Positions 24,701-35,440 of a stretch of DNA of 64,000 bases are shown piece after piece. The position numbers and the translations under genes are program-made. How positions within the stretch are numbered: position 1 is the first letter of the stretch; each line of letters starts with the position of its first letter. The DNA is taken from positions 15,407,001 through 15,471,000 of the forward strand of contig CM048845.1 in the NCBI GenBank assembly GCA_026545225.1, given 5' to 3'. This stretch comes from Cornus controversa (Eukaryota > Streptophyta > Magnoliopsida > Cornales > Cornaceae). The notes beneath the pieces are model-generated. The model saw only the letters and a program-made list of their open reading frames with translations, made no database searches and had not been told where the DNA came from.

Positions 24701-26954
24701 ATTCTCTCTCTGCAAAACCATTTTTCTCCCACATTCCTACTTGCTAAGGAGATCTTTTGAATGCATTTTTTTTTTAGAGGTTTTCTTCTTTGACCTTAGA
24801 GGTGAGTAACTTTTTGAAAATTATCATTTTTTATTTAAAAATACTCACTAAGCAAAAAGGGAAGTAATGATCTCATATAGATGTTTTAGTTTATTCGATG
24901 ATTGTAAGCATAGTTGTTAAAGGCTCAAGGCGCACTAAGGCGCTAAGGCTTCCTGGAGCCTGAGGCGCGAGGCGCGAGGCGAGGCGCAGGCCTGACTGAA
25001 GTGAGGCGCAAGTTGAATTTTTTTTTTTAAAATATCACATTTTGTAGTGAGTGAGTGAAACAATGTAGAACAACTACAATTGAGAGCAAATAAAAAGCAT
25101 ATTCATGGCAATTAACAACAAATGACACAAGAAAACAGGTTTCAGAGTGAGAAAACAGCATCTGCAGGTGCGCCTCGCGCTTCAGGCGCGCCTTGCGCCT
25201 CTCGCCTCAGGTGCGCCTCAGGCACTGAGGCGCGCGCCTCTTTGAAGGGGCCTCGCTTGGGCATGCCCTAGGCGCAGAGGTTGTGCCTCGCTGCGCCCCG
25301 CGCCTCAGGCGCGCGCCTTTGACAACTCAGATTGTAAGGAAGGTAAGCTAGATGCATTTAAGTGTAATTAGTATTGTAAATTTTGCTGGTTCTATTTGAT
25401 GGAACATTAGTTAATTGGAGCTCTCCAAAACGTTTTTGATTGTTTACATGTTCTAGAGACCATTAGAAAGTTGCTCAATAGTAATTTAGATTAAATGAAA
25501 AGAGATAGTAATGCACTGAGAATTGTCTATCCAAAATATATGTAGATTTTTCTAATACCATGCTTTAGCTTTTAGTTTGATTAAAATACCTATGTTTGCT
25601 ATGATGATGAAATTGATTGGTAGTACGGTGAGGGCATAAAAGACTAGGGTTACTCTTTTGGAAAAGAAAGTTGACAATATTAATGCAATTTTTTGATAAG
25701 TACAAAAAAGAATTGATGAGATTGTTTGTGACTATTGCAAGTGCCGTCCTTACTTGACAATGTGAATCTGTGATCATGTCACTAAAAAGAGGCATACGTA
25801 GTACTATATTCCACATTTTACAATCTAAACTTATTTCTATACTCATATCTAGTATTTCCTATTTATAGTCAAAATTGTTTTATTTTGTGATTAAGAAACT
25901 AGGATATCAATTCACAAGACATAATCTGATCTGTCAAAGATGGATATGAATGTGTGGATGAGAAAGCTATCAACAACTTGAAGGCACTACTAAATGGGAT
26001 GGAGAAAAGCTGTAGGGCTCAAAGAAATGCATATTTGGCCCTAAACTGCTGCCAAAAAGATGTAGCTAGTTTCAAGTTAGGATATAGGCCTTTAGAACTG
26101 AGATTCGATGAAGATGGAACTGATAGCTCTTGCATCAATGCATATAAATTTGAAAAACAAGTGTTTTATCCTTGCAATTAAATATGAATCTTAATACCTA
26201 AAAAAAAAAAATCTAATACACAAGTCTTGAAACCGGAAAAGGGGTGAAATAACTTATGGATCTTGTACTTGGGAGTGCAAAATTAGAGATTAATATGAAA
26301 CAACTTGATAAACTTATATTTATGGTTTTTGGCTCAAAGGTACTAGCTATCAGAAGGTGAAATTTGTGTCCCCTTGTAGGTGATAAAAAAATCTTATCAT
26401 GTTGATTTTGGAAGTGTATGCTATAATTTCCAGTGTGTGTATGTGCAATTTGTTTGTGTTATTACAGGTTCATTAACAACCCTCCCCCACCCAAGTAGAA
26501 GGAAAAATTCAATCATATATGAAGATGCTGAGGGCTGTTTGGAACATAATATGTGTAAACTTCTTTCCTTGTATCAGGACTGCCAGCGGAGACATCCATT
26601 GAGAGGTACGTGACAATTGGTGCATACAGTCTTTTGCGGTCTTGCACAATTGAGCCAGAGTGCATTATTGGACAGCATTCCATCCTCATGGAAGGTTCTT
26701 TGGTGGAGACCCATTCTATCCTTGAAGCTGGGTCAGTGGTTCCCCCAGGGAGGAGGATTCCAACAGGTGAACTTTGGGCAGGGAATCCTGCTAGGTTTGT
26801 CAGGACCTTGACTCATGAAGAGACCTTGGAGATTCCGAAACTCGCTGTTGCAATTAATGATCTGAGCAAAAACCATTTCTTTGAGTTCCTCCCTTACTCA
26901 ACGGTATATTTGGAGGTTGAGAAAATGAAGAAGTCCTTGGGGATTTCCATTTGA
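12791..26954 (+). CDS. GAMMACAL: Gamma-carbonic-anhydrase-like protein of mitochondrial complex I, two exons
   Basis: Exon 1 is 12791-13148 and exon 2 is 26578-26954. The joints are ACAG|GTTTGA and TATCAG|GACTGC, phase 1, and the product is 244 aa. The N-terminus (about residues 1-30, rich in R, S and L) looks like a mitochondrial presequence. [17 protein letters not shown] and [15 protein letters not shown] lead into a left-handed beta-helix of hexapeptide repeats, then [11 protein letters not shown] and a C-terminal helix. These match plant gamma-CAL proteins, which sit in the spherical extra domain on the matrix side of complex I and help its assembly. The first zinc-ligand His is kept in CVLHAAW, but the two later ones of true gamma carbonic anhydrases are replaced in GAYSLLRSC. 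This agrees with the CAL class and argues against ordinary catalysis. The start at 12791 follows a CT-rich leader; no upstream in-frame ATG is seen. The 13.4 kb intron is filled with transposons. Confidence 0.95.
13741..13915 (+). repeat. Possible tRNA-derived SINE fragment
   Basis: Contains GGGTTCGACCC, a good match to the Pol III B box (GGTTCRANNCC), followed by a non-tRNA body ending in a GGGAGGGTCCCTCG-like region. No clear A box or poly(A/T) tail was identified, so this is only a suggestion. It abuts the TRIM that starts at 13919. Confidence 0.3.
13919..14313 (-). mobile_element. Small TRIM retrotransposon (395 bp)
   Basis: LTRs of about 151 bp lie at 13919-14069 and 14163-14313, with ends TGTCACGACCC and GGGACGTCACA on the + strand. 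The primer-binding site is on the minus strand: GGCTCTGATACCA (14150-14162) is the complement of TGGTATCAGAGCC, so the element reads right to left. A perfect 5-bp target duplication CATAT flanks it (13914-13918, 14314-14318). Both LTRs share TTTTCAAAATG and GCCAACAACT but have diverged considerably, so it is old. There is no coding capacity. Confidence 0.8.
14430..15190 (-). pseudogene. RTE-like LINE reverse transcriptase remnant
   Basis: Minus-strand translation with stops gives the block [19 protein letters not shown], then QDNIP and [12 protein letters not shown], where VDD is the RT active site (about 15060-15080). Further on come KME and a [20 protein letters not shown] block near 14700. 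These match the C-terminal half of plant RTE-type LINE polymerases. The left end, GGGGTCGGTCACATGAA near 14480, resembles the GGGGTCGGCTACATG motif at 3' ends of that family. In-frame stops make it dead. Confidence 0.75.
16094..16759. mobile_element. Non-autonomous TIR element with ACGGACACGG arms
   Basis: The left end TACTAAGAAGCACGGAAACG and the reverse complement of the right end, TACCTAGGAAGCACGAACAC, are related inverted repeats. The subterminal parts are rich in ACACGGACACGG and its complement. Flanking octamers ATGTAACA (16086-16093) and ACATAACA (16760-16767) match 6 of 8, which suggests an 8-bp target duplication and the hAT superfamily. There is no transposase. It lies in the gamma-CAL intron. 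Confidence 0.5.
19829..20550 (-). pseudogene. Copia protease - integrase N-terminal remnant
   Basis: An open stretch with the aspartic protease block [13 protein letters not shown] (Gly of DSG changed to Ser), then the pre-integrase zinc-binding pattern LWHMRLGHM...CEHCIFRKQ and the start of the integrase core ([19 protein letters not shown]). The reading frame is lost after about 19830, before the remaining catalytic residues. Confidence 0.75.
20559..21086 (-). pseudogene. Copia gag remnant
   Basis: A 175-aa open stretch with the copia gag pattern: [15 protein letters not shown], a [15 protein letters not shown] block, a basic Ser/Arg-rich linker and a CCHC-like knuckle in which two of the three Cys are replaced. 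It packages retroelement RNA in intact relatives. The N-terminal part, which should lie toward 21380, is out of frame. Confidence 0.75.
21787..23758. other. Intron sequence with retroelement-edge fragment
   Basis: No gene is seen. At about 22325-22640 a GTTGCACGGTGCGGAAGT...GGGCGGTGAATAGG stretch followed by ACGTGGAAAAC resembles a family of plant non-autonomous LTR elements; a diverged relative lies near 31700-31960. The phrase GGAGCAGTTAAATCCTTT occurs twice (about 22647 and 22809). Confidence 0.3.
23759..23858. mobile_element. 100-bp fold-back (MITE-like hairpin)
   Basis: ATTACTCC at the left and GGAGTAAT at the right close an imperfect hairpin spanning the whole 100 bp. Paired blocks include ACAATTATATACTA with its complement and GGCAAAAAGCAATATT with AATATTGCCTTTTTGC, around a loop of about 7 nt. 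It resembles a mini-MITE; a small-RNA precursor is an alternative that cannot be judged from sequence. Confidence 0.6.
24909..25330. mobile_element. GC-rich hAT-type MITE (422 bp) with exact 8-bp TSD
   Basis: Flanked by a perfect 8-bp duplication ATTGTAAG (24901-24908, 25331-25338). The ends CATAGTTGTTAAAGGC and CTGAGTTGTCAAAGGC (reverse complement of the right end) are inverted repeats. The subterminal arms are made of GAGGCGCGAGGCG-type repeats, strikingly GC-rich in an AT-rich intron. There is no coding capacity. TSD length and CA-type ends place it in the hAT superfamily. Confidence 0.85.
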
Positions 26955-27569
26955 TTATTTCGTTTTCATGTTCGTGTGTATCAGTTACTGAAGTTCTTGA
27001 AAGAAAATAAGCAAATCTACGACTCAAGAGGTAAGCCCTTGAGTTCCTTGTTTTTTTTTTTTTGTATGTGATCTTAATAGCCTAGCTTTTTAACTGGTTG
27101 CAAGCTCAGTTAGCAGGATGCAGTGTTGACCGAAGGGCTTTTGCTATGTGATTTCTATTGATATTCTATTTTCTCCCTATCTGGTTTAGTCATTTTTTAG
27201 GGCTTTTTTGTTTTGACTTTTTCATGGGTTGAACTTGAAGATATGCATTTAACAGAAGTATTTGATTGTCTCTTCAATATACCATCTTTATACAAATGAA
27301 ATGACATAGGGAATGTTGCAACTACAAAGAGCTTAGCACTAGTAGTATCTCTCCTCCTTTCAAATGGAAAGTTGAGTGTTGAATCTCTAATGGGACAAAT
27401 GGGTGGGTTTGTAAACTTAAAGAAAATGGATGTTGCCAATGGGAGATTTTTGGTATATATTAATGTGTCATTGGTTCATTGCCTGGTCTGGAAGTATAGA
27501 GGGGTTAGTGACTAGTATTATTTTACTTTTCTGGTGATTCGGCCAACCAAACTTTGGAGATTATTATTA

Positions 27570-27687
27570 GATGGTCCCGGGACCATTAGTCCCGGGCCAA
27601 TCAAAAGATGACACACAAGCAAAAAGCTGACACATTTGCTTACATGTCAACTTGCTATTGGCCGGGTCCAATTGTCCCAAGACCATG
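27570..27687. mobile_element. 118-bp MITE
   Basis: The left end GATGGTCCCGGGACCATTAG and the right end form inverted repeats (TGGTCCCGGGA versus TGGTCTTGGGA; GGGCCAAT versus ATTGGCC). TA dinucleotides flank both ends (27568-27569, 27688-27689), which would fit a Tc1/mariner-type target site. It lies about 0.6 kb downstream of the gamma-CAL stop codon. Confidence 0.55.
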
Positions 27688-27699
27688 TAATAACTTCAT

Positions 27700-30090
27700 G
27701 TATGGAAAAAGAGAGAAAATGACGTCAATATAGTGAATTTGAGGTAGGCCAGACAGATGATAATAGAGGTGAGTGTCGAGGGATACGGTGGTTCTGCTGC
27801 TGGTGGTGGTGGTGGTAGCTCTGCAGTGTTGGTGGTCGTATTGTTATGTTATTGTCGATAGGAAAATTGGGTTGATCACAATGTTTTAGTTATGATGTTT
27901 GTACTTGTTGGAATGGATTTTTAAAGAGAGAGTTTGAGTAATGCAATATATTTACTCACTTTACTATATAATTCCAAATTAATTTATGTTATGTTTGGGA
28001 ATACTGAATTGACGTATTGAAATCGGATAAAAATTGGTTCAACTTAAGGTTGATTGGGCTTCCAAATCGCTCAGGTGAAGTTTGATTATTCGATCAATTG
28101 TGTTTGACAAGACAATTTATTTACTACAAGGATAAAGTAAAGTGATATAAACTTTATTTATCTTTTTTTTTTCCCTGCATAAAGAAGAGATGCTATTAAG
28201 AATTAGAAAATGAAGTACTGAAACTCCAGACTGAGGAGGTCCATGACATCCTCACTGATGAAATTTAAACACTTTAAACGATCATTAAATAAGTTCTCAA
28301 TTTACAATTAGAATCTAAAATTTGGTACTTAAAATTCAGGGTGTAAAATATTTAATACTTAAATTTAGTTTTACCAAACACTACCTTGTCTATTCTGTTG
28401 TTAGAAATAATATAACTTTAAGTATTTATATAATCTCAGTGGATGAATTATCCAACTTTTATAAGCTAATTTTTATATTTATATATACATTATTTAAATG
28501 AACTATGCTAAACTAACCCCTAAACCATGGAATTAATGATGAAACAAATAGGATGATAGATTAGGTATTATATGGTAAGCAAACACTACTGCTTGGTTTG
28601 GAAGTGAGGAATTCTCGTTTTGTTTGGTTGAATGGAAAGTAAAGAAAGATGAGATATTATTATTTTATCATTATATGTTTAATAATTTATATTAGGGTAA
28701 ATTACTGACCTCCTTGAGATTGATTTACCTTCATTACTTGCAAATTAAATTAGGTGAAAAAATTCGGTCAATCTTTTCTGAGGTTTGGTTGACTTTACTT
28801 TCACCACCTCTATCGTTAGTTAACTCTTAGTCACGTTAAAATTCAGTTAGATAAAAAAAATGAAATGTCAAAACTACCATTTCTTGTAGTGAAATGACAA
28901 ATTAAACCTTGCTCATTTTTTTCACTTTCCATTTGAACTTTAATATTTTGGACATTTTTACCCTCATTTTTTTAACACTATCTTGATGTGACTTGCTTAC
29001 ATCAGCATTCTATTTTACAGTGTTGCATAAAAATTGAGGATACTTTGGTAAATTCATTGTTAAAGTTAAAAAACTTAACCGTTATTGACTTTGACAGGGG
29101 TGTCAAAGTTATTTTTCAAAAATTTTAATATGTGAGTAATAAAAATAAACTTTAGGATAGGTAAGAGTAATTATTCTTTATATTAATACCAACGATAAAG
29201 TTGTTTTGATTTTATCATATAAGAGTGATGATAGATCGTCTAGATTCGGAACGAGAGTTACGTAACATAACTCTCATTCGGATTAGTCCAAATTTGGACT
29301 GTAAATCATTATTCATCAAATAATTATTCATTTTGTGGGCTCTTTATTTTTTTAGTGCCCAATAAACAACCCACTAAGTAGAGGTTTTCCCAAATAAAAA
29401 TCTAATTAGTGTAAAATAAATATCCCTTTCAATCTATTTATTGCAGAACTATTATTAAACATTTGCTTCCACATTAGGTGTTGGATTTTCTGTCAAACAC
29501 TATCTCAGTGATTATGAAAACTTTTCAACAACCTCTACCACCCCACCAACATCATGCAATAGTGGGAGTTGAAAAAAAAAATATTTGTTTGTCATTTGAC
29601 CCAAAAATTAAGTGTTTTAATAATACAAACACTTCCTATATATCAAATAACTATACTGAAACATGATTTTGATAATATAAACATACAATTATTTAAGATT
29701 ATATGACAAACATGACCTTCCATTTGTACCCACAAAAAAAAAAAAAAAAAAGGTTCTATAAATCTATTTAACAAATGGAACTTATAGGGAGGTAAGTGGG
29801 CGGCTCAAATATTGTTATTATAATAATTATTATTATTATTAATTTTTTTGGTAAGCTATTGTTACTATAATTAATTAATTCATTATTATTATTATTATCA
29901 TCGTCATCATCAATTAACCTACCAAAAATTATATTATTATTATTATTGTCATTATCATGATCAGCAATGATCAGCAATTCATTAATGGCACATAATTCTC
30001 ACCAGCCCACCACACCATTAAGTGATGTGGTGCACTATGAGCCCATTTATGGGCTGCCACTTCAAGCACTCAGTCTAATCAAACCCTTCT
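27700..30090. other. AT-rich intergenic region, no gene seen
   Basis: No recognisable gene. At 28694-29170 there is a GGGTAAATTACTGACC... segment of a common plant repeat type; its right side near 29160 reads as a loose inverted match. ATT/TTA microsatellites lie at about 29815-29955. Confidence 0.4.

Positions 30091-30093
<3 letters not shown>

Positions 30094-30130
<37 letters not shown>
30094..30130. repeat. CT/TA compound microsatellite
   Basis: A (CT)n tract passes directly into (TA)n. It lies just left of the MITE-like repeat at 30139. Confidence 0.9.
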
Positions 30131-30138
30131 AAAAAGAG

Positions 30139-30308
30139 AGTAATGATCTCTTCCTCACCGGTAATCTCTTCCTCACCGGTAAATACACCAAACACAGTAA
30201 CCGTTAGATGTGATTGATATAAAAAAATATACAATTACCAAAAAAATCTTAATAATCACATCGATGTAGATGAATTTCTTATTCACTTGTGAGTAAAAGA
30301 TCATTACT
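30139..30308. mobile_element. Short TIR element (MITE-like)
   Basis: The left end AGTAATGATCTCTTCCTCAC and the reverse complement of the right end AGTAATGATCTTTTACTCAC are inverted repeats of about 20 bp. Next to the left TIR the phrase ATCTCTTCCTCACCGGTAA is duplicated in tandem. There is no coding capacity. Confidence 0.55.
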
Positions 30309-31234
30309 ATATATATATATAGAAGACATAGTTGCAGTTAACATTTTTTCCTCCATATTTTTTTCCCTGTTATCTTGCTTTTACATGGTGTGCTATAAAT
30401 GATACTATATATATATATGAGAGAGCTTTTATACAATCCAATATGCTTTCCATATATATATCAAAATTAAGTTAAAAGATTCAAAATATATTAGGAGCAT
30501 TGTCGGAAATGAAAAATGGAAATTCTATTCAAGTAAAGGACTTTCTTTTGCAATTCTGTTAATGTCATCAACCACTACGTGTGTCGTTGAAGACCTAACC
30601 GATAGAAAAAAAAAAAAAAGAAGAGAAAATCTTCATAGAGATTCTCACTATTCCAAATGAAGCACAGGCTTGACTTCGCAACCATTTTCTTTTCTTTCTC
30701 TTCTATATATTCTCACCTATATATATATCTATCCTTTTACCAAGAGGCCAATACCGTGCATTAATGTCAATACATCTCTCTCTCTCTCCTCTATGGTTGT
30801 GGATCATGACGCAACAATTTGAGCTTGTAAGAGCTCTTAATTCATCTGAAGGTAAGGGGTGTGTGTGTGTATATATACATATATAAGAGGTGAATGTGTA
30901 GATTCTTAATTTCCTCCTTTTATGAATAATTTTCATGTGTTAATGTAACTGCAAAGAAAGACATGATGTTGGAATGGCTCAATCAAATCAAATCTCCCAA
31001 GGTTTGGGTCATTTATTTTGATTGAGCCGTGCCAATATCATGTTCATTTGGCCATATATATATGTATATATATATACACCCTCGTGTTGGTTAATATATA
31101 TTGACATCCCAATCATATCAAAAACCTCATTCTTAGTGATGACATGTTATAGAAAGCATATTAACAGAGCTATTTTGATTGCTTTCACATCTCTTCTAAG
31201 TACTCATTTAAAACATTAAGAAAGCATATAGCTC

Positions 31235-31238
<4 letters not shown>

Positions 31239-31296
<58 letters not shown>
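31239..31296. repeat. (TA)n microsatellite, about 29 units
   Basis: Uninterrupted TA repeat. The rest of 30310-33340 is AT-rich with no gene seen; a retroelement-edge-like stretch lies near 31700-31960. Confidence 0.9.
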
Positions 31297-31299
<3 letters not shown>

Positions 31300-33348
31300 C
31301 TTAGTGAAAACCATTGTAAACAATCATGCATAAGTTCAATGTCATGGTGTTGAATTTAGGATGTGAAAAATGATAATAATGTCTTTCTATGTTGTTTGAT
31401 CTTCGGTGAGTTGGCTGCAAAAAAAGTTGAAATACGTTTACGTGCTTTCACTCTATGGATCTATCATGTCACATTTGTTGTTGATCAATTGCTTCTTGAC
31501 TGAATTACCCCCTCAAGTGCGACGAGCACTTGTGTGGGCCCTTCTGGTTGAGCATTTGTATGCGACTTTTTGAGTAATAATTTTTTTAAGGATAATGATT
31601 TGTAAAGTGAAAAATTATCACTGAATGTATAATGAATATGATGCCTATCTATTGGATTGTGAAAGTATGGGTCTCACTTGTACTATCTAAGGATGAGAGT
31701 GATTCATATGAGTTGCGCGGTGTGAAAGTCAATACGGAAGTTAGATTAAAACTTAAGGGAGGTGATTAAGTTTCCTTATTTTTTGCTTAATTTTTCAAAT
31801 TATTACAATTTTAAGTTCAAGTAAAAGTTAAAGCAATCCCACAACGTAAGTAAATAAATAAAGTGCAATAAAGTAAACGAGTGCACCAGATATACATGAA
31901 AAATTCAGATCGAAAAAAAATCACGGGTGAAGCTTTGTAGCCCTAGAGAACCTAATCCACTATCGTCGAAGCAAAGTATAACAGGCTCTGTCCCAAACTC
32001 ACACCCACTCCACTCTAACAAGAACTTGATGTGGAAAGCCTCAAGCTTACTTTTGCGACTTCCTTGTCCAAATGTTGCAGAGTTCTGGCTAACGTCACAA
32101 TCCGTACAGAAAGGTAACTGGAAGAACACAAACACTTAGCAAGTATTATGTCCCTTTTGTAGCGCGGTCATCTTCTTGTTCCTCACCAATGAACAGTTGT
32201 GGAAGAAACCAAACAATGCAGTAACTTGATCAATAAGAAATCTGAAGTAATTTTGAAACGATTGATCAAGCAAAAAGAGTCATTCTAAATGAAAAATGCT
32301 AAACATCATGAATATAATTAATGAATTAGTATATCGAATTAGGTGGCTGATTATTTGACATTACATGACTGATTATTTAGTAACTTTATATATTTTAAAA
32401 GTAATTATTTTGAGAGAATACAGGGAAGAAAAAGAGAAAAAATAGCAAAACTTATCATTATTTAGATTCATAACATAACTCAATAACAGAGAATTCAAAT
32501 TAAATTTTATGTTCACATCTTCCTTTGAAAGATCATTTTCATTAAATTTTTAAATAATTGAGACAAGAAATTACAAATTTTTCCCCATAATTTCTTTAAC
32601 ACAAGCTTGGAACTATTTCTCTTGAATAAAAACTCTAATTTTATCCATTATCTACATGTGTAAATAATTAAATAAACACATAATATACTTAAAGTTTCTT
32701 ATAATTTTATTTTGATGTGGTATTCTCGATCAACGTTGAATTATAAAGAAAGATCTATTAAATATAGAGAGAAGTGGAGGGAGTGCAAAAGAGAATATAT
32801 GTATATATAATAAAATATATAAAAAATATTTTTGAGAGAGATACCCAATTTGATTATGGTTCTTGCTTCCTTCTTTAATGAAATTCATTTAGTTTGATAA
32901 AATATTAAAAATTATGAAAAGTGTAATATGTATCAAAATAGAGGATATTTATATCTTTTTCATATTGCCACATCATTTTTGAGATACATATTGAAGATGT
33001 GTAGCTTTGTTTATCCTCAATCACTCAGTGAATGTATGTGTGCTTTCAAAAATATAAACAGAAAATTAAAATTCTCTACTGGAAAAATATCTCTATGTTT
33101 TCTCTCTCTAATAATATCTTTTTAATTCGTATTAAAAGTTTCGTGAAAGCACAATGAGAGAGAATCATATGCGATTTTTATACATGTTAAAAATTTTAAT
33201 TTTCTTTGAAACATAAGTTAAAAATCAATAGGAAACAAGTTCCAATGTTTAAGAAAATTTCAGAGTCAAATTCGGATCAAAACAGGATTAAGGAAGGCAA
33301 AAACGTCAAACCAAAAGGATTAAGGAAGGAAGAGAACATACTACATAT

Positions 33349-33797
33349 GAGGGGATGTGCTTATATGTAGTATGTTCTCTTCAAATGGTATGAGGTCTTT
33401 TGGGGTAGAACCTAAGAGCAAAATCGTGCGAGCTATGGCCCAAAGCGGACAATATCATACCATGTGTTGGAGCGGGATATTACAGTTGGTATCAAAGCCT
33501 GAACCCAGCCGGAAGTGTACCGACGAGGACGTCGGGCCTCGTAGGAAGGTGGATTGTAGTAACCCTTGTGGGAGGGTGTGAGTGGGCAAATGCGAAGACA
33601 AACACTAGGCTGAGCTACCACACTGATAGGGTACAGGGTGCTCAATCCCATATCGCTTGGGTGTGGAAAAGGGAATATGCTTATATGTAATATGTTCTCT
33701 TCAAATGGTATGAGACATTTTGGGGTAAAACCCAAGAGCAAATTATGCGGGCTATGGCCCAAAGCGGACAATATCATACCATGTGTTGGAGCGCGGT
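33349..33797 (+). mobile_element. Truncated TRIM copy (same family as 8074-8644)
   Basis: A partial left LTR (33349-33484), primer-binding site TGGTATCAAAGC (33487-33498), centre, and a right LTR starting TGTAGTAACCC at 33555 that loses its last bases at about 33797. Similarity to the intact TRIM is high but clearly lower than between the two LTRs of that copy. The left truncation point is joined to a 20-bp inverted copy of the element's own sequence. Confidence 0.8.
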
Positions 33798-33799
33798 CT

Positions 33800-35440
33800 A
33801 AACCTTAGACCGATCCAACCTTGAAAATTTTGAAAAACAGCTCAAAAATCCTATTTTGCAAGGTTGAAACCACCTAGTTTGAAATATATGTGTTCTCACT
33901 ACTTTAGCTGACTATGTGACTCTCATACTTGATGAACGATGTCCACATGCAAATCATTGATGCCTTCTTCCGAAAGATTCAAGCTCCATACATTTGAAGA
34001 ACATTTGCATGTTTGGTGTAGAATTTCATGCTCACTCTGAGACTTCAATTACATGATCAATTACAAGAATATTAATTGAAGATAACAACTCGATCATGTT
34101 TAGTTTTGACACCGAAAATTGTCAATTACAAAAGTATACGTCACAATTCACTTTTCTAATTCGGTGATAATTTTCACCATGCCTATTATTACTCTTTTAT
34201 TAGTTATCAGAAAGTCATCTTGGATGTAGTTGAAGTTGTTTATATATCTTCAAACAACCGTAACTTATCTTTCTTGAATCATCTCGTTCACTTCTGCAAC
34301 ACACTTGCAGATTATATATTCTCATTTCTTGAATCATCTCGTTCACTTCTCCAACACACATGCAAATTATATATTCTCATCTCTTGTCAACCCTCCTCTG
34401 GCCTTCCATACCCTAGTTCCAAGTGAAGTATCGTTGGTACAAAAAAAAGAAGGAAAATGATAGAATCCGCTTTGTATTAACTAAGTTCACAAGTTGAAGA
34501 TAAGCAGACTCGAGACTCGAGCCACTGACATCCAGTGCCAGGTAAACTACTACCTCTCAGGTCCTCCGACTGATTCTACCATAGAGGCTAATGACAGACA
34601 AAAACTCTTCGAAATTCAAATTCTTCTGCACTCATAACTCCTGTGAACTCCACTAATTAGAATCTAAACTATTTATCACGACCCAAAGAAAGTTTTAGTT
34701 ATAGTTCAAAAAATAATGCTGAAGTTCAAAGTGGGCTTTTGTCATAGAAACTTTTTGTCAACTAAACAACTGCAAAGGGTGTCAGGAGATGGACTCTGAG
34801 TCATACTTGACAACCATGTCTAATTCACTGATTATGCAGAGGACTTTGATAGCATTATTAACAAAAACCCATTCAATTATCTAACCTTTTGCTTCCAAGC
34901 CAAAAGCCATACGAAAGTATGTTCAGGCACGAGAGCAATGAATTCAGTTCCTCTCCTGTGGCACAAGATGTCCCTTGCCACCGTAACAATTTTACATAGG
35001 TTACATAACAATTTTACATCACTTATACAAGAACTTCACTTCGCATATGCAACAATTAGCTTAAATGCTTTTTACATTGCATGTTGCTATATATATTGTG
35101 TTACATGACCAATGTAAAGTTAGGATCCTGTGCCACAAGAGGTGATCGAAGCAATATACTTCATTATGCACAAAGTAGTTGTTTTCCTGCACTTGGCAGT
35201 CCAAGTTTTTATAGTTTTAAGTTGAAAACTAGCATAACCACCAAATATAACAAACAGGGGAATGATTGCATGACATAGACAACAACAGGCATAACCGCAC
35301 AAGGACCATAAAGAAGCGAATTACTTGCAGAAACATGAGGATAATTTGATAATTCATGAAATAAAGAGATGAGTTTTTCTTCAAAAACTTTGAAAACAAA
35401 AGCCAGAATCAACAAAGAACAACTGGTGCTGCTATCTTTA
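33800..35440. other. Intergenic region and probable 3' side of the SPL gene
   Basis: No coding gene is recognised. The last few hundred bases before 35441 should contain the 3' UTR of the minus-strand SPL transcript; no firm polyadenylation site was placed. A duplicated phrase TTGAATCATCTCGTTCACTT occurs near 34275 and 34329. Confidence 0.4.

Larger units (their letters stand above)
13149..26577 (+). other. 13.4-kb intron of the gamma-CAL gene
   Basis: The intron begins GTTTGATTTC and ends TTGTATCAG. Much of it is identifiable transposon: a SINE-like piece, a TRIM, a LINE remnant, a hAT-like element, a full antisense copia element with both LTRs, a 100-bp fold-back and a hAT MITE. A TA microsatellite lies at 13268-13287. 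Stretches 15300-16090, 21790-23750, 23860-24900 and 25340-26570 hold no gene or clear element. Both exons remain open and the splice signals are canonical, so the gene is probably still expressed. Confidence 0.85.

Noticed and set aside
31239..31296. TA tract as a possible regulatory or AT-hook site
   Set aside because: A plain microsatellite; TA tracts are common throughout the window.
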